Source of the DNA: Bactrocera neohumeralis
Taxonomy: Eukaryota; Arthropoda; Insecta; Diptera; Tephritidae
Reading direction: 5' to 3'
NCBI RefSeq assembly: GCF_024586455.1
Contig: NW_026089650.1
Span: 21,404-85,403 of the forward strand
DNA: 64,000 nt
Every line of letters begins with the position of its first letter. Positions within the stretch are counted from its first letter, which is position 1. The translations under genes were made by a program, and so were the position numbers. Below are positions 45,214 through 55,079 of this stretch, piece after piece. The notes beneath the pieces were generated by a model. It was given only the letters and a program-made list of their open reading frames with translations, was not told the origin of the DNA and searched no databases.

Positions 45214-46466
45214 GTTTAAACCAAGAAAAGCGCCCGGTTACGACTTGGTGACAGCTGAGGTACTGAAAAATCTAACACGGAAAGCATTAGAAAAACTTAC
45301 ATCGATAATAAACGCTTGCTTAAATCTCAGATACGTTCCATTGTCATGGAAGGTATCTGAAATCATTATGGTACAAAAACCCGGGAAAAGCGCACAGGAA
45401 GCATCATCAGATCGTCCAATCTCACTGTTGCCTATTTTGTCCAAATAACTTGAAGTTATAATCATAAGAAGACTTCAGAACATAATAGAAGAAAAGGAAC
45501 TTATACCCATTCATCAATTTGGATTTAGATCTCAACATTCCACAATCATCGAATAACGAGCATAATTGAAGATGCGATGGAAAAAAAATCACAATTGCAC
45601 AGCTGTTTTTCTTGACGTATCGCAGGCGTTCGATAGAGTATGGCACCATGGCTTACTTCACAAATTAAGACTTCACTTTCCCCAGTATCTAACCGATCTT
45701 ATTGACTCTTACCTTAGCAACCGCTACTTCAGAATCAAGCAGGGACAATCATATACTGCGTTACAGCCAATAAAAACAGGAGTACCCCAAAGAAGCGTCT
45801 TGGGACCACTCTTATACATTTTGTTTACTAGCGACATGCCTACGCCGCCAAACAGCACAATCGCCACATTTGCAGATGATACCTGCATCATTACTACTGG
45901 TAAAAATGTACATAGTAGAGTCGTCGAACAGAATGCAGTCTTCAATCAACCTAATTGTAGAATGGACACAAAAATGGAATATTACTCTCAACGAGTTGAA
46001 GTCAATACATACAAACTTCACTAACAAAACTGATACGTATATCCCCTTATATATTGGGAATGAAGTAATTCCGAACATATATGTACAAAAAAAAGTTGCA
46101 GAACTAAAACTAAAATACAACAAAATAAATTGGTTAATCGGCAAGAAATCACCTTTAACAACCTCGTATAAAATTTTAGTCTACAATCAAACGTTAAAGC
46201 CCATTTGGACATACGGAATTCAGCTATGGGGATGCGCTGCACCGTTATACATCGAAATGGTGCAAAGATTCCAAAATAAAGTCCTGCGAAAAATTGTAAA
46301 TGCCCCGTGGTACATACGGAACTCAGATCTACATCGTGATCTTCACATAAAAATGGTTCGGGAAGTCATTCGCGAAACGGCATCGAAACATGCCACAAGG
46401 TTGCAAAACCACGTAAACGCTGAAGCCCGACAACTAGGAGAGGCTAGAAATAGAAGCGCAGATTGA
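45214..46466 (+). pseudogene. LINE ORF2, reverse transcriptase part
   Basis: Picks up after the BEL with RKAPGYDLVTAEVLKN, then RPISLLPILSK and a stop. HQFGFRSQHST, LDVSQAFDRVWHHGL, GVPQRSVLGPLLYILF and the catalytic FADDT follow (about 45871), then TQKWNITLNE. A frameshift lies near 45930 and a short internal loss after VPNIYVQKK-like sequence near 46080. The C-terminal part (LKPIWTYGIQLWG, FQNKVLRKIVNAPWY) is open to the stop at 46466. With the part at 38770 it forms one ORF2 split by a 5.1-kb insertion. Confidence 0.9.
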
Positions 46467-46715
46467 AAAGAACAAAGTTCCATGACCTTCTTAGCAAATA
46501 ACAAATATTATAATATTTAGTTTTAATACAAAGTTTATTTTTGAAAAAGGTTCTTACTAGAGCTTTATTGTTTTACCGTATATGTTATGAAAAATATTGC
46601 TTGTTAGTACATTTGTCACTAGTTGCAATTCGAATGAAATGTAAAACCATATCTTGCTACGTTTCAATAAAACACAAAAAAAAAAAAAAAAAATAAAAAA
46701 ATAAAAAAATAAAAA
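46467..46715 (+). other. LINE 3' UTR and A-rich tail
   Basis: A short 3' UTR, then a run of A interrupted by T (AAAAATAAAAAAATAAA) from about 46676. This marks the 3' end of the reverse-transcribed copy. Confidence 0.85.
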
Positions 46716-46727
46716 TTGCAAACAAAC

Positions 46728-48186
46728 CTATTGGCAATATAGCCTCAGATACCATTTTGCTGCCGTGAATGAGAACTTTATGCACAGTGATGGGCATGGA
46801 TCTTCAAAAAATCTTCTAGAGACATTACCATCATTGGTTGTTCCCATGCCTTGTTTCACCACATCGACTTTTAAGACCAGAACTAATTTGAATTTTTCTT
46901 TCATTTCTCTTCATTTCTCTTGTTCTTTTGTATCTTTATTTGTCCTCCACGCTTTGAAACTTTTATTATAACCGATATGTAATATACATTCCATGAATTT
47001 TATTCGAGCATGTAGCGGCGAAATTCCAAATTTCAATGCTTCAGCTGAATTTGTTCTCAAAATAACTGCATCCAAATTATTCATTTCATTAGGTTTTGCT
47101 CCACATATGAAACAAACAGCCATCGAGCAATTCTTACTGACTGTTGTTGCCACTTTTCCGTCAATCATCGTCATAGTTAAACTATGAGATATCGCAAACT
47201 TTTTGTTGAACATTTCGAATTCTGTCGTTTTTAAATTTTGAATTTCTGCATTTACACGATTTACTTCATTGTTAATAACATCTGCGTTTTCTTTCACAAA
47301 TTCGAATTTCATAGGCCTGCAAAGTCTTGTTGAAGATGGTACTGAATTTTCCCAACACGAATAAAAATCATTGTAAAGATCAGTTAACTTTAACGGAACA
47401 AGAGATGTTAAAAACATATTTTTGTCAGAAAAATTTTCATCAGTGAAATGTTGTTGATATTCACTGTGCCCTGATGATCCATCACACCCTCATTTACTTA
47501 TTAAATTCAACTCATTTGGAATCTCATCAATCTCAGTTTTTGTTTTTGCTTGAAAAATTCTTGAAACAGTGTGATCAAGTAATTCTTGTAATCCAACACT
47601 GATAAAACTTTCATCAACCTTAATATTTGCAGGATAGAATTTTTTTTTTACTTCCAATATTTTGCTGTAGTGCGGGAATATGTCACAACAAATTTCTATT
47701 GCAGAGCTTCTTAAAACATCATAGTGAAGCATCAATTATAAGGCTGAGTGCTTTCTCTGGTGTAAATGATTTGAATTGTTCACTCTTTTCATATTTTTTA
47801 GCAGCAGACACTATTAAGTCTTCTGGAAAGCTTTTACAAAATTGAGATATTTTACTTCTCTTAGACCTTTCTTGGCTTTCTTCGAAAGCTTTCACAGGTC
47901 GTCCACGCTTAACGGAAGTGCTTGGTTGTTCATCATCCAAAGTTTCTTCGCATATGGTGTAAAGCTGTGCAAGCCATTCTTCACTATCAGCCAAAAATTT
48001 ACTTTTTATGCGCCCAGATTTGTTCCATTTGGATTTAAATTTTGGTATTAAATATTTTATTAAAAAATCACGAAATTTTTTAATAATTAAGTCTGACATT
48101 TCATTTAATTTGTTGATATGTTGTTGTATGACCAACAACAACATCAATATCTTTATTGCTATCCATCCAAATATTAAAAATTGCAC
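46728..48186 (-). pseudogene. Transib transposase, main part
   Basis: From 48186: an N-terminal region with KRGRPVKAFEESQERSKRSK, then TPEKALSLIIDASL. A frame change near 47730 leads into DVLRSSAIEICCDIFPHYSK. The first catalytic block GCDGSSGHSEYQQHF is at about 47430-47485, preceded by a stop where Trp is expected. SSTRLCRPMKF, VCFICGAKPNEMN (zinc CxxC) and SPLHARIKFMECILHI follow, then TNDGNVSRRFFEDP. An internal deletion joins this to VHKVLIHGSKM and ILPIG, ending at a CCAATAG-GTTTGT donor at 46727/46728. Parts, order and ends all point to a RAG1-related Transib transposase. Stops and the deletion show it is dead. Confidence 0.8.
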
Positions 48187-48189
48187 TAT

Positions 48190-49600
48190 AAGAAATTATT
48201 GAATTTTCCATGACCTTGTTGAATTTTTTTTATCACTTTATATAAACTTGTTTAAACTTGCACGCTCAAATAGATTGTGAATTACATATATAATTGCATT
48301 TACCATTTTTTGATCAATAATATTTAAAACAACAACAATGTAATATTATTTTACAGTTTGTTTTTAATAAGTAAGTGCTATAATATGGCTTGCTGGGATT
48401 AACGGCTAAAAGTTATTATTAATACAAAGAGAATATTCTTATTTACGTGAGCTTCTTTTTTTTTCTCTTACTTTTTTACTTCACTAAAATTGATAAGAAC
48501 ACGATCATTTATGTGTGTACAGATGTACATAAGTTTGAGCAAAAAAAAAACTGGTTTGGCTCAGCGGATGGAAAAAATGCCCAAAAACCAACAACAACCA
48601 AAACCAAAATTATGCTCTCTATATTAGGCTGCTTATGAGCTTTGAACAACAAAAATAATTATAATGCAAGATACTATTTTCTATTTTCCTGCCAGGCGAA
48701 AAGCGGCACTACAATATAACAATTAAACTAACCACATTAGAAAGTGATCATAACACAACTTAGATAAGAACAATATCTTGCACTATCAATTTAAATTAAA
48801 AATTATGCAATTATCTACTCCAAAGTTAATGGCCTTCAACAAAATTATCTATCAAATTAATAACGTAAATAAAATTTATGTAAACAAGAATATTTTTATT
48901 AAAACATAAATGATCTTTAAAGCATAATTCTGAATAACTAACAAAAAACAAATGTATTTTATTACTATTCTCTTGCACAATAAGTGAATAGTAAACAATT
49001 AAAAAAAATAAAAGTAAAAAGTTGTAAACATGCTAATGCATACGTATAGTGACAGAATGTGCGCGTTACGTACTTTTTGTAGTTTTTTGTATGTTTAACG
49101 CGCTTTTGCAAAATTTTGCTATATGTCCTCTACTTTAAATTAAAGCTGAGATTTCAAACTTTCATTTGGTATAAGTCTGCACCTAGGGCGAGGGACTGCT
49201 TTATATTTCCTGGGCCATTGAAAATGCAAAATGTTCAATTTTTGCACCACAATTCTGTTGTTAAGAAAAAAAAAGTGTTTTTTTTTTAATTTATTTTTTT
49301 CATTTACTCATTCTACAATAACTAAATTAATTAAAAATAATACTTTAAAATTACATTTATTATGTATTTTTATTTTAATAAGCTTTTGATTATTACATAT
49401 TGAACTAACATATTTCAAGCGCGTTGGCATACCTCAACTTTGACTTGCTCTAGACCAAAAAGTAATGAAGTTATGAGGCTGAAATTTCAGGGAGTTGTTA
49501 CTCATATTATATAACATCTGTTAATATACTGTGAAAATTTCATCCAAATTGGACGACACATCAAAAATCATTTTTTGCCGCGGTTACTATTGGGCTGTCT
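48190..49600. other. Transib 5' non-coding part
   Basis: AT-rich DNA with no convincing frame between the start of the transposase gene and the Transib right end. It is longer than expected for a promoter, so it may hold another decayed insertion, but I see no boundaries. Confidence 0.5.
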
Positions 49601-49612
49601 CACTGTGCGTCG

Positions 49613-51350
49613 TAAGCAAACAAGACAATCATTATTGCTTATCATCATTATTGGATTGCGGCTAAGAGCGTCAACGTGCCTCATTCGACTTCCAGATCGA
49701 TGTTCTACCTGATAATCGTATTCTTGCAGAAAAAGGATCCATCGCGCGACTCTAGTACTCAAATCCTTTTTCTCAAGTGTTTTTGTTAAAGCGTTACAAT
49801 CAGTTATTAGTTTAAAGTGTATGCCCAATAAATACACTCGAAACTTTTTCAGCGATTATATTACAGCTAATATCTCTAATTCGTAACTGGAATACTTACG
49901 TTCAGCAACGGAAGTCTTTTTGCTCATGTAATAAATTGGATGTAATTCGTTGTCATCTGGTAGGTTTGGAAGTAATACGGCACCATAGCCGTTAGCGGAA
50001 GCGTCTGTATGAACTTCAGTTTCTTACTTCTGATTGAACATACCTAACACCGGTTTTTCGTTCACAATTTTCTTGAGTAAATTAGTTGCAGCTATTTCGT
50101 CTCGATTCATTTGGTACTTTTTACCTTGTTTAGTCAGATCAGATAATGGTTTGGAAATTATCGCAAATGATGGACGAACTTTCGAAAGTATCCGGCTAAG
50201 CCCAGGAAACTTTGTAATAGTTTTAAATTTTTCGGCAATGGGTGCTTAACTAAAGCTTCGATTTTACTTGGAGAAATTTTTTGATTTTCAATCACATGGC
50301 CCAAAAATTCTACTCGCTTTTTTAAAAATTGACATTTTTTCCAATTAATTACAAGTCCCTAGTCTTTACACTGATTCAACACTTCTTCTAAATTACGCAG
50401 TGCATCATTTTCGTTCATAGCTGGTACAATTATGTCGTCTATGTAAGGCAGTGCTATTCCCCTACGCATCAAATCATGCAAAATTGCATTTACATGTCTT
50501 TGGAAAGCACCGGGAGAGTTCGACAAGCCAAATGGAATTTTTAAAAACTTATACTGTCCGCCATGTGTAACGAATGACGTGTATTTGCGGCTAGATTCAG
50601 GCGCAGGCACATGGAAAAATCCATTTTTTAAGTCAATTGTGCTAAATATTTTTGCATTTTGCAATCGATCTAGTTGGTCTTCTATCAAAGGTAATGGAAA
50701 TCTGTCTTTTTCAATTACTTTGTTTAATTGTCTATAATCTACACACAATATTGGACTACCGTCTCTTTTTTTACTAAAACCACCGGACTACTAAAAACAG
50801 AATTTGAATTTTCAATTATGCCGTCTTTGATCCACTGATCTATTTGATCATCAACAATACTCCATTGTGTTAATGGCAGTCTACGTGGTCTAAACGATAT
50901 TGGAGTTTCATCACTTAAAACAATATTTATTTGCACATTTGTTGATTTGCATTTATTCGGCTTATATTCGTATACCATATTATGCACTTTTTCTTTCGCT
51001 TCCACACTATTTGTTTCATCGATATCAAATTTGTCTACTCCCGAGTCCACTTGCATCATAATAAAAACGTTTTCTACGTTGTCACAAGGAATTTTTCGAA
51101 TAAAAATTCCATCACGATTTATTTGTATATCTGCTTGCAAACAAAAATCTTCGCCGATCACTACGTCAGTGTCCATTAATTTTGATTCTACCACCAAAAA
51201 ATTTAAACAAACATCTTGATTTTCAATACTTATATCAATACTAAGTTCTCCAATTGGTTTAATATTATTACATGCCGTTCGTTCACCAAAACCTATTAAA
51301 CAAATTTTTGCTTCTTTCAACACAGGTACTTCGCATGTCTAATAAGCAGT
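49613..51350 (-). pseudogene. pol: Protease, RT and RNase H of the split Gypsy pol
   Basis: The frame 51323-50739 holds a retropepsin-like region without a clear DTG (the segment VVIGEDFCLQADIQINRDG is typical of the C-terminal half) and the RT start (SVFSSPVVLVKKE). RT continues at 50748-50359 with VDYRQLNKV, GFFHVPAPESS and the catalytic YIDDIIV. RNase H follows at 49837-49613 with DCNALTKTLEKKDLSTRVAR and MRHVDALSRNP. Frame changes near 50745 and 50350 and several stops at 49840-50350 disable it. The RNase H wording is like Mag/CsRn1-type elements, but I do not assign the clade firmly. Confidence 0.85.
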
Positions 51351-51420
51351 AGTATTTCTTTCGAAATTGCTGCTTTTGGTACACAAACGAGTATAACATT
51401 TTTCGTTTTTATTTTCAACT

Positions 51421-52186
51421 TGTGGGCAATATTTGGAAATATGCTCAAATTTTTTGCACTGGAAACACTTGGTGCCTTTCGCTTTGTCTTTGCACTCTGA
51501 GCTTTTGTGCCCTTTTGTACCCTTTTGTACTACAATTAAAACAAGTTATGGTTTTGCTGTCATATTTAGATAATTTACTTTCAAATGATCTCACTTCAAT
51601 ACTTTCTTTGTTATATTTTCGAATCGATTCATACACTTTTAGTTTTTCTTTAATTTGCTTCAAGTCTAATGCACCATATAACACTGTTTTATTTAAATTC
51701 AAATCATTTATACCATCGATTACGTATTGTATCAATGCATTGTTTTCAACGTTACCACGCATTGAAAATGGTTTCATACACAAACAATATTCTTGAACAC
51801 TTTCATCCTTTTTTATTTTTCTACAAGTACATAAGTTGTTTGTGTATTTGCGCACTGTTTACGATTGTTTTAAATTCTTCTTCTAAAGCCACTTTTAATT
51901 TTTGCCACGATGTGGTTCCGCGTTCACTTTGAATAAACAGTTTAGCCAAACCTCGTAGAGATTTTTTTGCACATATAAACTTTTGGAATTTGTTCCACCA
52001 CATTAAAGTAGAAGTTTCTTCGAATTCGCCTAACCACACCTCGACATCGATTTTATCACTTCCATCAAACCACCGAATAGAGTCGTCTATGTCACGAAAG
52101 TTCATTGAAAAACGAGACATTTGTGTATTTTCTGTTTCGTCCCCTCTTTTGCACAGTGTAGGTTTATCGTCGTTTCTGCTCGTCAT
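51421..52186 (-). pseudogene. gag: Gag of the split Gypsy element
   Basis: The frame from 52186 (ATG, MTSRNDDKP) has a capsid-like region (IRWFDGSDKIDVEVWLGEFE, WWNKFQKF, WQKLKVALEEEF). It passes into another frame at about 51840 (ESVQEYCLCMKPF, VIDGINDL) and ends with a zinc knuckle starting CFNCSTKG; a frameshift follows inside the knuckle, after which KCFQCKK can be read. One knuckle of CCHC type and a second CxxC are visible. It would pack the RNA, but the breaks prevent a full protein. Confidence 0.82.
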
Positions 52187-52199
52187 ATTTCTTGCAACA

Positions 52200-52997
52200 C
52201 GCTCGCTTTAGGCATTTCTTCTTCGCTCGCCGTTGTTGAAGTGCTGAACACATTGAACGCGACAGACTGCAAGTGACATCTGTCAAATATTAAAATACAC
52301 ACGCTCTTATGGACACATTTGTTTTGACAGCTGCACGACTACACGACTGCGGGCAGCTGATAGTTGTCGCTCTCGCTAACTTCAATAAATTTTTATATTT
52401 GCTGACAGTAAAGAGATGAGGTAGAGTGGTTATGCCACTAATATGTAAAATGTAAAATTATTCAAAGCTCTAACAAACCTGACGTTATTTTACAAATAAA
52501 AGCATAAAATAGCTCTATTATATCATTTGTAATAACAATTGATAATTTAAAACAAATAAATTTACCTATTTTCTTATTTTTTGCATACAAAATTTCACTT
52601 TAAACAAAATAGATACTAAAATTTCAATGAAAAGAAAGGTATTAGTATGGCCACAACGAAATTGTGTACATGCAAAATGGACAGCTGTGTTGTCTTGAGT
52701 ACATGCCAGCCATTGTTATGTCGCTGCCTTCTTACAAATGTTCATGTAGAAAGATTCACGACGCCATTTACAGTTCACTGTCGTGCTGCCATGTCGTGTC
52801 GCGCCCATTGTGTTCAACACTTGATGCTACTAGCGCCAGCGTCCTCAAAACTACGCATAATATCACCATCATCGTCATCTTCATCGTCACATTAGACATC
52901 GTCGTCCTCTGCTGCTGCGCATAGCAACGTAGCGCTTTGCAAATTTCGAAATATGTGCAGTGTCAAATTACTTACACTGCATGTCAAACCTAATACG
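52200..52997. other. Region between Gypsy gag and candidate host exon
   Basis: The first part (to about 52400) may be the Gypsy leader or LTR; no boundaries were found. From 52620 to 52930 the base composition is more even, and the minus strand shows a short acidic stretch (DDEDDDDGDIMRSFEDAG) between stops. This could be another exon or a 3' UTR. Not identified. Confidence 0.35.
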
Positions 52998-53294
52998 TTA
53001 CACATTCATAGCAAATCGGCAGCTTTCAAACTGTTTTCGATGTACATAGATCAATTTCTGTGCATAGCGCTCATCGTTTTCGTCGAATTCAAAGCCAGTT
53101 AATTCCCGTAAGCGTTTTCGGTTTAGTCTATCTCCTTCCGTTTCGAAAATAAATTTGTGTAGAACCGTTATACATTCTTTTCGGCTTGCCCTCAGCTTCT
53201 GACGAATAGTAGGGTAGCCTGGAGTGCTAAATTTGCAGTTAGCGTCATGGAGACTTACTAGATTGTCAAGATAACGTTTAAAAAAAAAGAAAGT
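52998..53294 (-). CDS. Candidate last exon of an unidentified host gene
   Basis: A minus-strand frame of 98 sense codons and a TAA (52998-53000), preceded by a possible splice acceptor GACCTAG. It reads FFFFKRYLDNLVSLHDANC, then FSTPGYPTIRQKLRASRKE, HKFIFETEGDRLNRKRLREL and GFEFDENDERYAQKLIYVHR, ending RFAMNV. It is hydrophilic and mixed in composition, with third positions more GC-rich than the surroundings and without TE motifs. I do not recognise the family. It has no ATG near its start, so it would be a terminal exon. Upstream exons would lie to the right, but BEL B2 follows there, so the gene may be broken. Confidence 0.5.
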   Translation of the reverse strand, partial: TFFFFKRYLDNLVSLHDANCKFSTPGYPTIRQKLRASRKECITVLHKFIFETEGDRLNRKRLRELTGFEFDENDERYAQKLIYVHRKQFESCRFAMNV

Positions 53295-53299
53295 CTAGG

Positions 53300-53840
53300 T
53301 CAACTTTTCCATTTTAGTGGGGGGAGAGCGGGTGATTATTTTCAAAAATGTAAAAAAAAAACAGTCACATAAAAATACTCAAGCGTGTCAGTCATTTATG
53401 GTATATACGCGCTTTGTATTTCTGATAGTCGATATATATTAATTTGACAATCAATTCAAGGGGAAGGGTCGTAATGAGAGGTTAAAAAAATAGTTATTCG
53501 AGCGTGTCAGATTTTCAAAGTGAATGTTAATGAACCTCTAAACAGTGCGCCATTTAAATTTCTGACAATTTCGACGTGACCAAAAATCATGAACCTCTAA
53601 ACAGTGAGCCATTTAAATTTCTGACAATTTCGACGTGACCAAAAGTCATGACTGATTTTAAAACTTGTAAAAAACAAGGTGACCTTGCGATACTCGAGCG
53701 CAACAGATTTTTATGCAGGAGAATGAACTTGATGTCAGAGTCTTCCCAACAGATAATCTGACAATTATATAGAGGGATATCGTTAATCTGACGATTTAAA
53801 AGTGGAAGAATTCTGTTTGGTTCTTGGTTTTGTTACAGGA
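53300..53840. other. Non-coding flank of BEL B2
   Basis: AT-rich DNA, with the tandem duplication as its only clear feature. It ends in a TGTA microsatellite at the edge of the LTR. Confidence 0.5.
53530..53647. repeat. 59-bp tandem duplication
   Basis: Two adjacent 59-base copies, each starting ATGAACCTCTAAACAGTG and ending in CGTGACCAAAA(A/G)TC, with two differences. No function is apparent. Confidence 0.92.
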
Positions 53841-53841
53841 T

Positions 53842-54275
53842 GTAATAAAAACTGTGTATAATATGTATGTATGTATTGAATAATAAAACTATCTTTTTTC
53901 CGTTTCTGACGAAGGTATAACCATATGTATTTATTAGAACAAAAGGAAAAAGCAGAGTTTTTTTTGAAAATAAAAAGCACAATTTAATAAAAATCGGAAA
54001 AGATCACTGTCGCAAAAAGATGTACAAAAGAGGTCGAGCGCGCCGCTGTTGTTTCCTTGAGCGTGATGTCGAAAAAGATGCCGGCCCGCTACCCGTTATT
54101 CCTATAGCGTTTTGGTGTGGGGTGTCAGTCAGCTGCTAGATCTGCTGTAGCGGTGACATTGTGGATGTTGTGTTGGGAAATGTTGTGGAACGTGTGTGGT
54201 GAAATGATGAATGTGGTGTGTTGGTGTTGCGCCTCTATGTAGGGTTGGTGTAGTACGCTGAGGCTCATTTGGCCA
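53842..54275 (-). repeat. 3' LTR of BEL B2
   Basis: Matches 63525-63895 over most of its length (for example CACAATTTAATAAAAATCGG and GAGCGTGATGTCGAAAAAG). The right end TTTGGCCA at 54275 is set by the purine tract. The left end is not certain because a microsatellite replaces the sequence seen at the other LTR. Confidence 0.85.
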
Positions 54276-54987
54276 TCCCGGCCCCCTAGGCGAATAGTTA
54301 GCCTAGGAGACGCTGTACCTGCTGCAAGGTGGCGACCACGTTGCTGAGGACTATCGTGCGGCGACCTTGTGGCCTAGATGATTGGCGCCGCATCGAAGTG
54401 TCGTTACGTGGACGCCAGGCCCGAGGTGCTGCGTGGACATTTCTTTGACGCGTCCGTGCTACACGGCTTGGCTGCGCCTGTCGGGCTAAATCGCGGCTAC
54501 GGGAAGCAGATGAACGGGCGACAGCGCGTTTGGGATTACGGTGTAGTAGTGTATAATATGGCCGCTCACAGTGCTAACACATGGTGTAAGACACGCACTC
54601 CTGTGTGACATGCGTTTGAGCCAGACAATTCAAGCAGTGTCCATGTGCCTGAACCACCTGCTGACACTGGTTGGGAGTCATCCCCTTCAAAATAGGGCAG
54701 TGCTGCAAACGGTGTGGGCGGCAAGAAAGCGGGCAACGGGTCCGGGGCGGCTGCGAAGCCGCGGTCGTTGTTTGTCGGGCGGCAGTTTGTGCAACGGTTG
54801 GCGCAGTGGTTACGGTGGTTGTACGGGGCGCTGCTACGGGGGCAGCCTTAGTGCGCGGCACAGTGATAGCCGAACGTATAGTTGGCGTTGGTGTAACCGG
54901 CCCATCAGCATCCATAATACCCTGTGTTGAAGAAGAGTAAGTGTTTATAGATTTATCATTCATAGATTGTTCCACAATATGTGGCAC
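54276..54987 (-). CDS. Accessory zinc-knuckle ORF of BEL B2
   Basis: A frame open from 54987 to 54574; the first ATG is at about 54963, and the frame is entered by GTG further up. A Thr/Pro/Ala-rich region (PRTKAAPVAAPRTTTVTTAP) is followed by knuckle motifs CPLSCRPHRLQHC, then KGMTPNQCQQVVQAHGHCLN and CLAQTHVTQEC, ending SYTMC and a stop. Past this stop YTLLHR-type and VATLQQVQRLLG sequence continues to about 54300, so the original ORF was longer. It lies between integrase and the purine tract, the place of env in retroviruses, yet it has no signal peptide or membrane segment. The same ORF is found in B0. Function unknown; RNA or DNA binding is likely. Confidence 0.65.
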
Positions 54988-55079
54988 GAACGGGCCGTCA
55001 TTTTGAACGAGCTTTTAAATAACTAAGTTATACTGTTTGATTATCGTTTATTTCGGTGGTTGTTTTAACGAGTTTTGAC

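Larger units (their letters stand above)
36990..46715 (+). mobile_element. Jockey-clade LINE in the Transib intron
   Basis: It has two ORFs (ORF1 at 37415, ORF2 at 38770), a 3' UTR and an A-rich tail at about 46676-46715, all on the + strand. It lies inside the intron of the Transib transposase gene (36948-46727). ORF2 is cut by the BEL copy at 40081-45208. The exact 5' start and target duplication were not determined; the start is placed at roughly 36990 because the intron should be short. Confidence 0.88.
35590..49607 (-). mobile_element. Transib transposon with RSS-like ends, containing later insertions
   Basis: Left end CACAGTGATCAAATACAAGG and right end, from the other side, CACAGTGAGACAGCCCAATA are flanked by an exact 5-bp duplication CGTCG (35585-35589 and 49608-49612). 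A terminal CACAGTG-like heptamer and a 5-bp target are diagnostic of Transib, the family related to RAG1 and V(D)J signals. The transposase gene is inside on the minus strand. Without the LINE and the small hAT the element is about 3.6 kb. The ends match only in the first eight bases, which is short. Confidence 0.9.
34340..52200 (-). mobile_element. Gypsy element split in two by a Transib
   Basis: Gag, protease, RT and RNase H lie at 49613-52186 and integrase at 34340-35584, all on the minus strand. Across the gap the reading frame is continuous: CLVCLR on the right side runs into RAQEHDEELNTIK on the left side once the Transib and one copy of CGTCG are removed. LTRs were not resolved, so outer limits are approximate. 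Confidence 0.88.

Noticed and set aside
46678..46715. A-rich run as a simple microsatellite
   Set aside because: Position after the LINE ORF2 and 3' UTR makes it the LINE tail.
52647..52924. Two overlapping Cys-rich + strand frames
   Set aside because: Two frames open over the same bases point to composition (TGC/GTC repeats); no start context or domain was found.
54571..54940. Gly/Arg-rich + strand frames
   Set aside because: They are complements of the Thr/Pro/Ala-rich part of the BEL accessory ORF.
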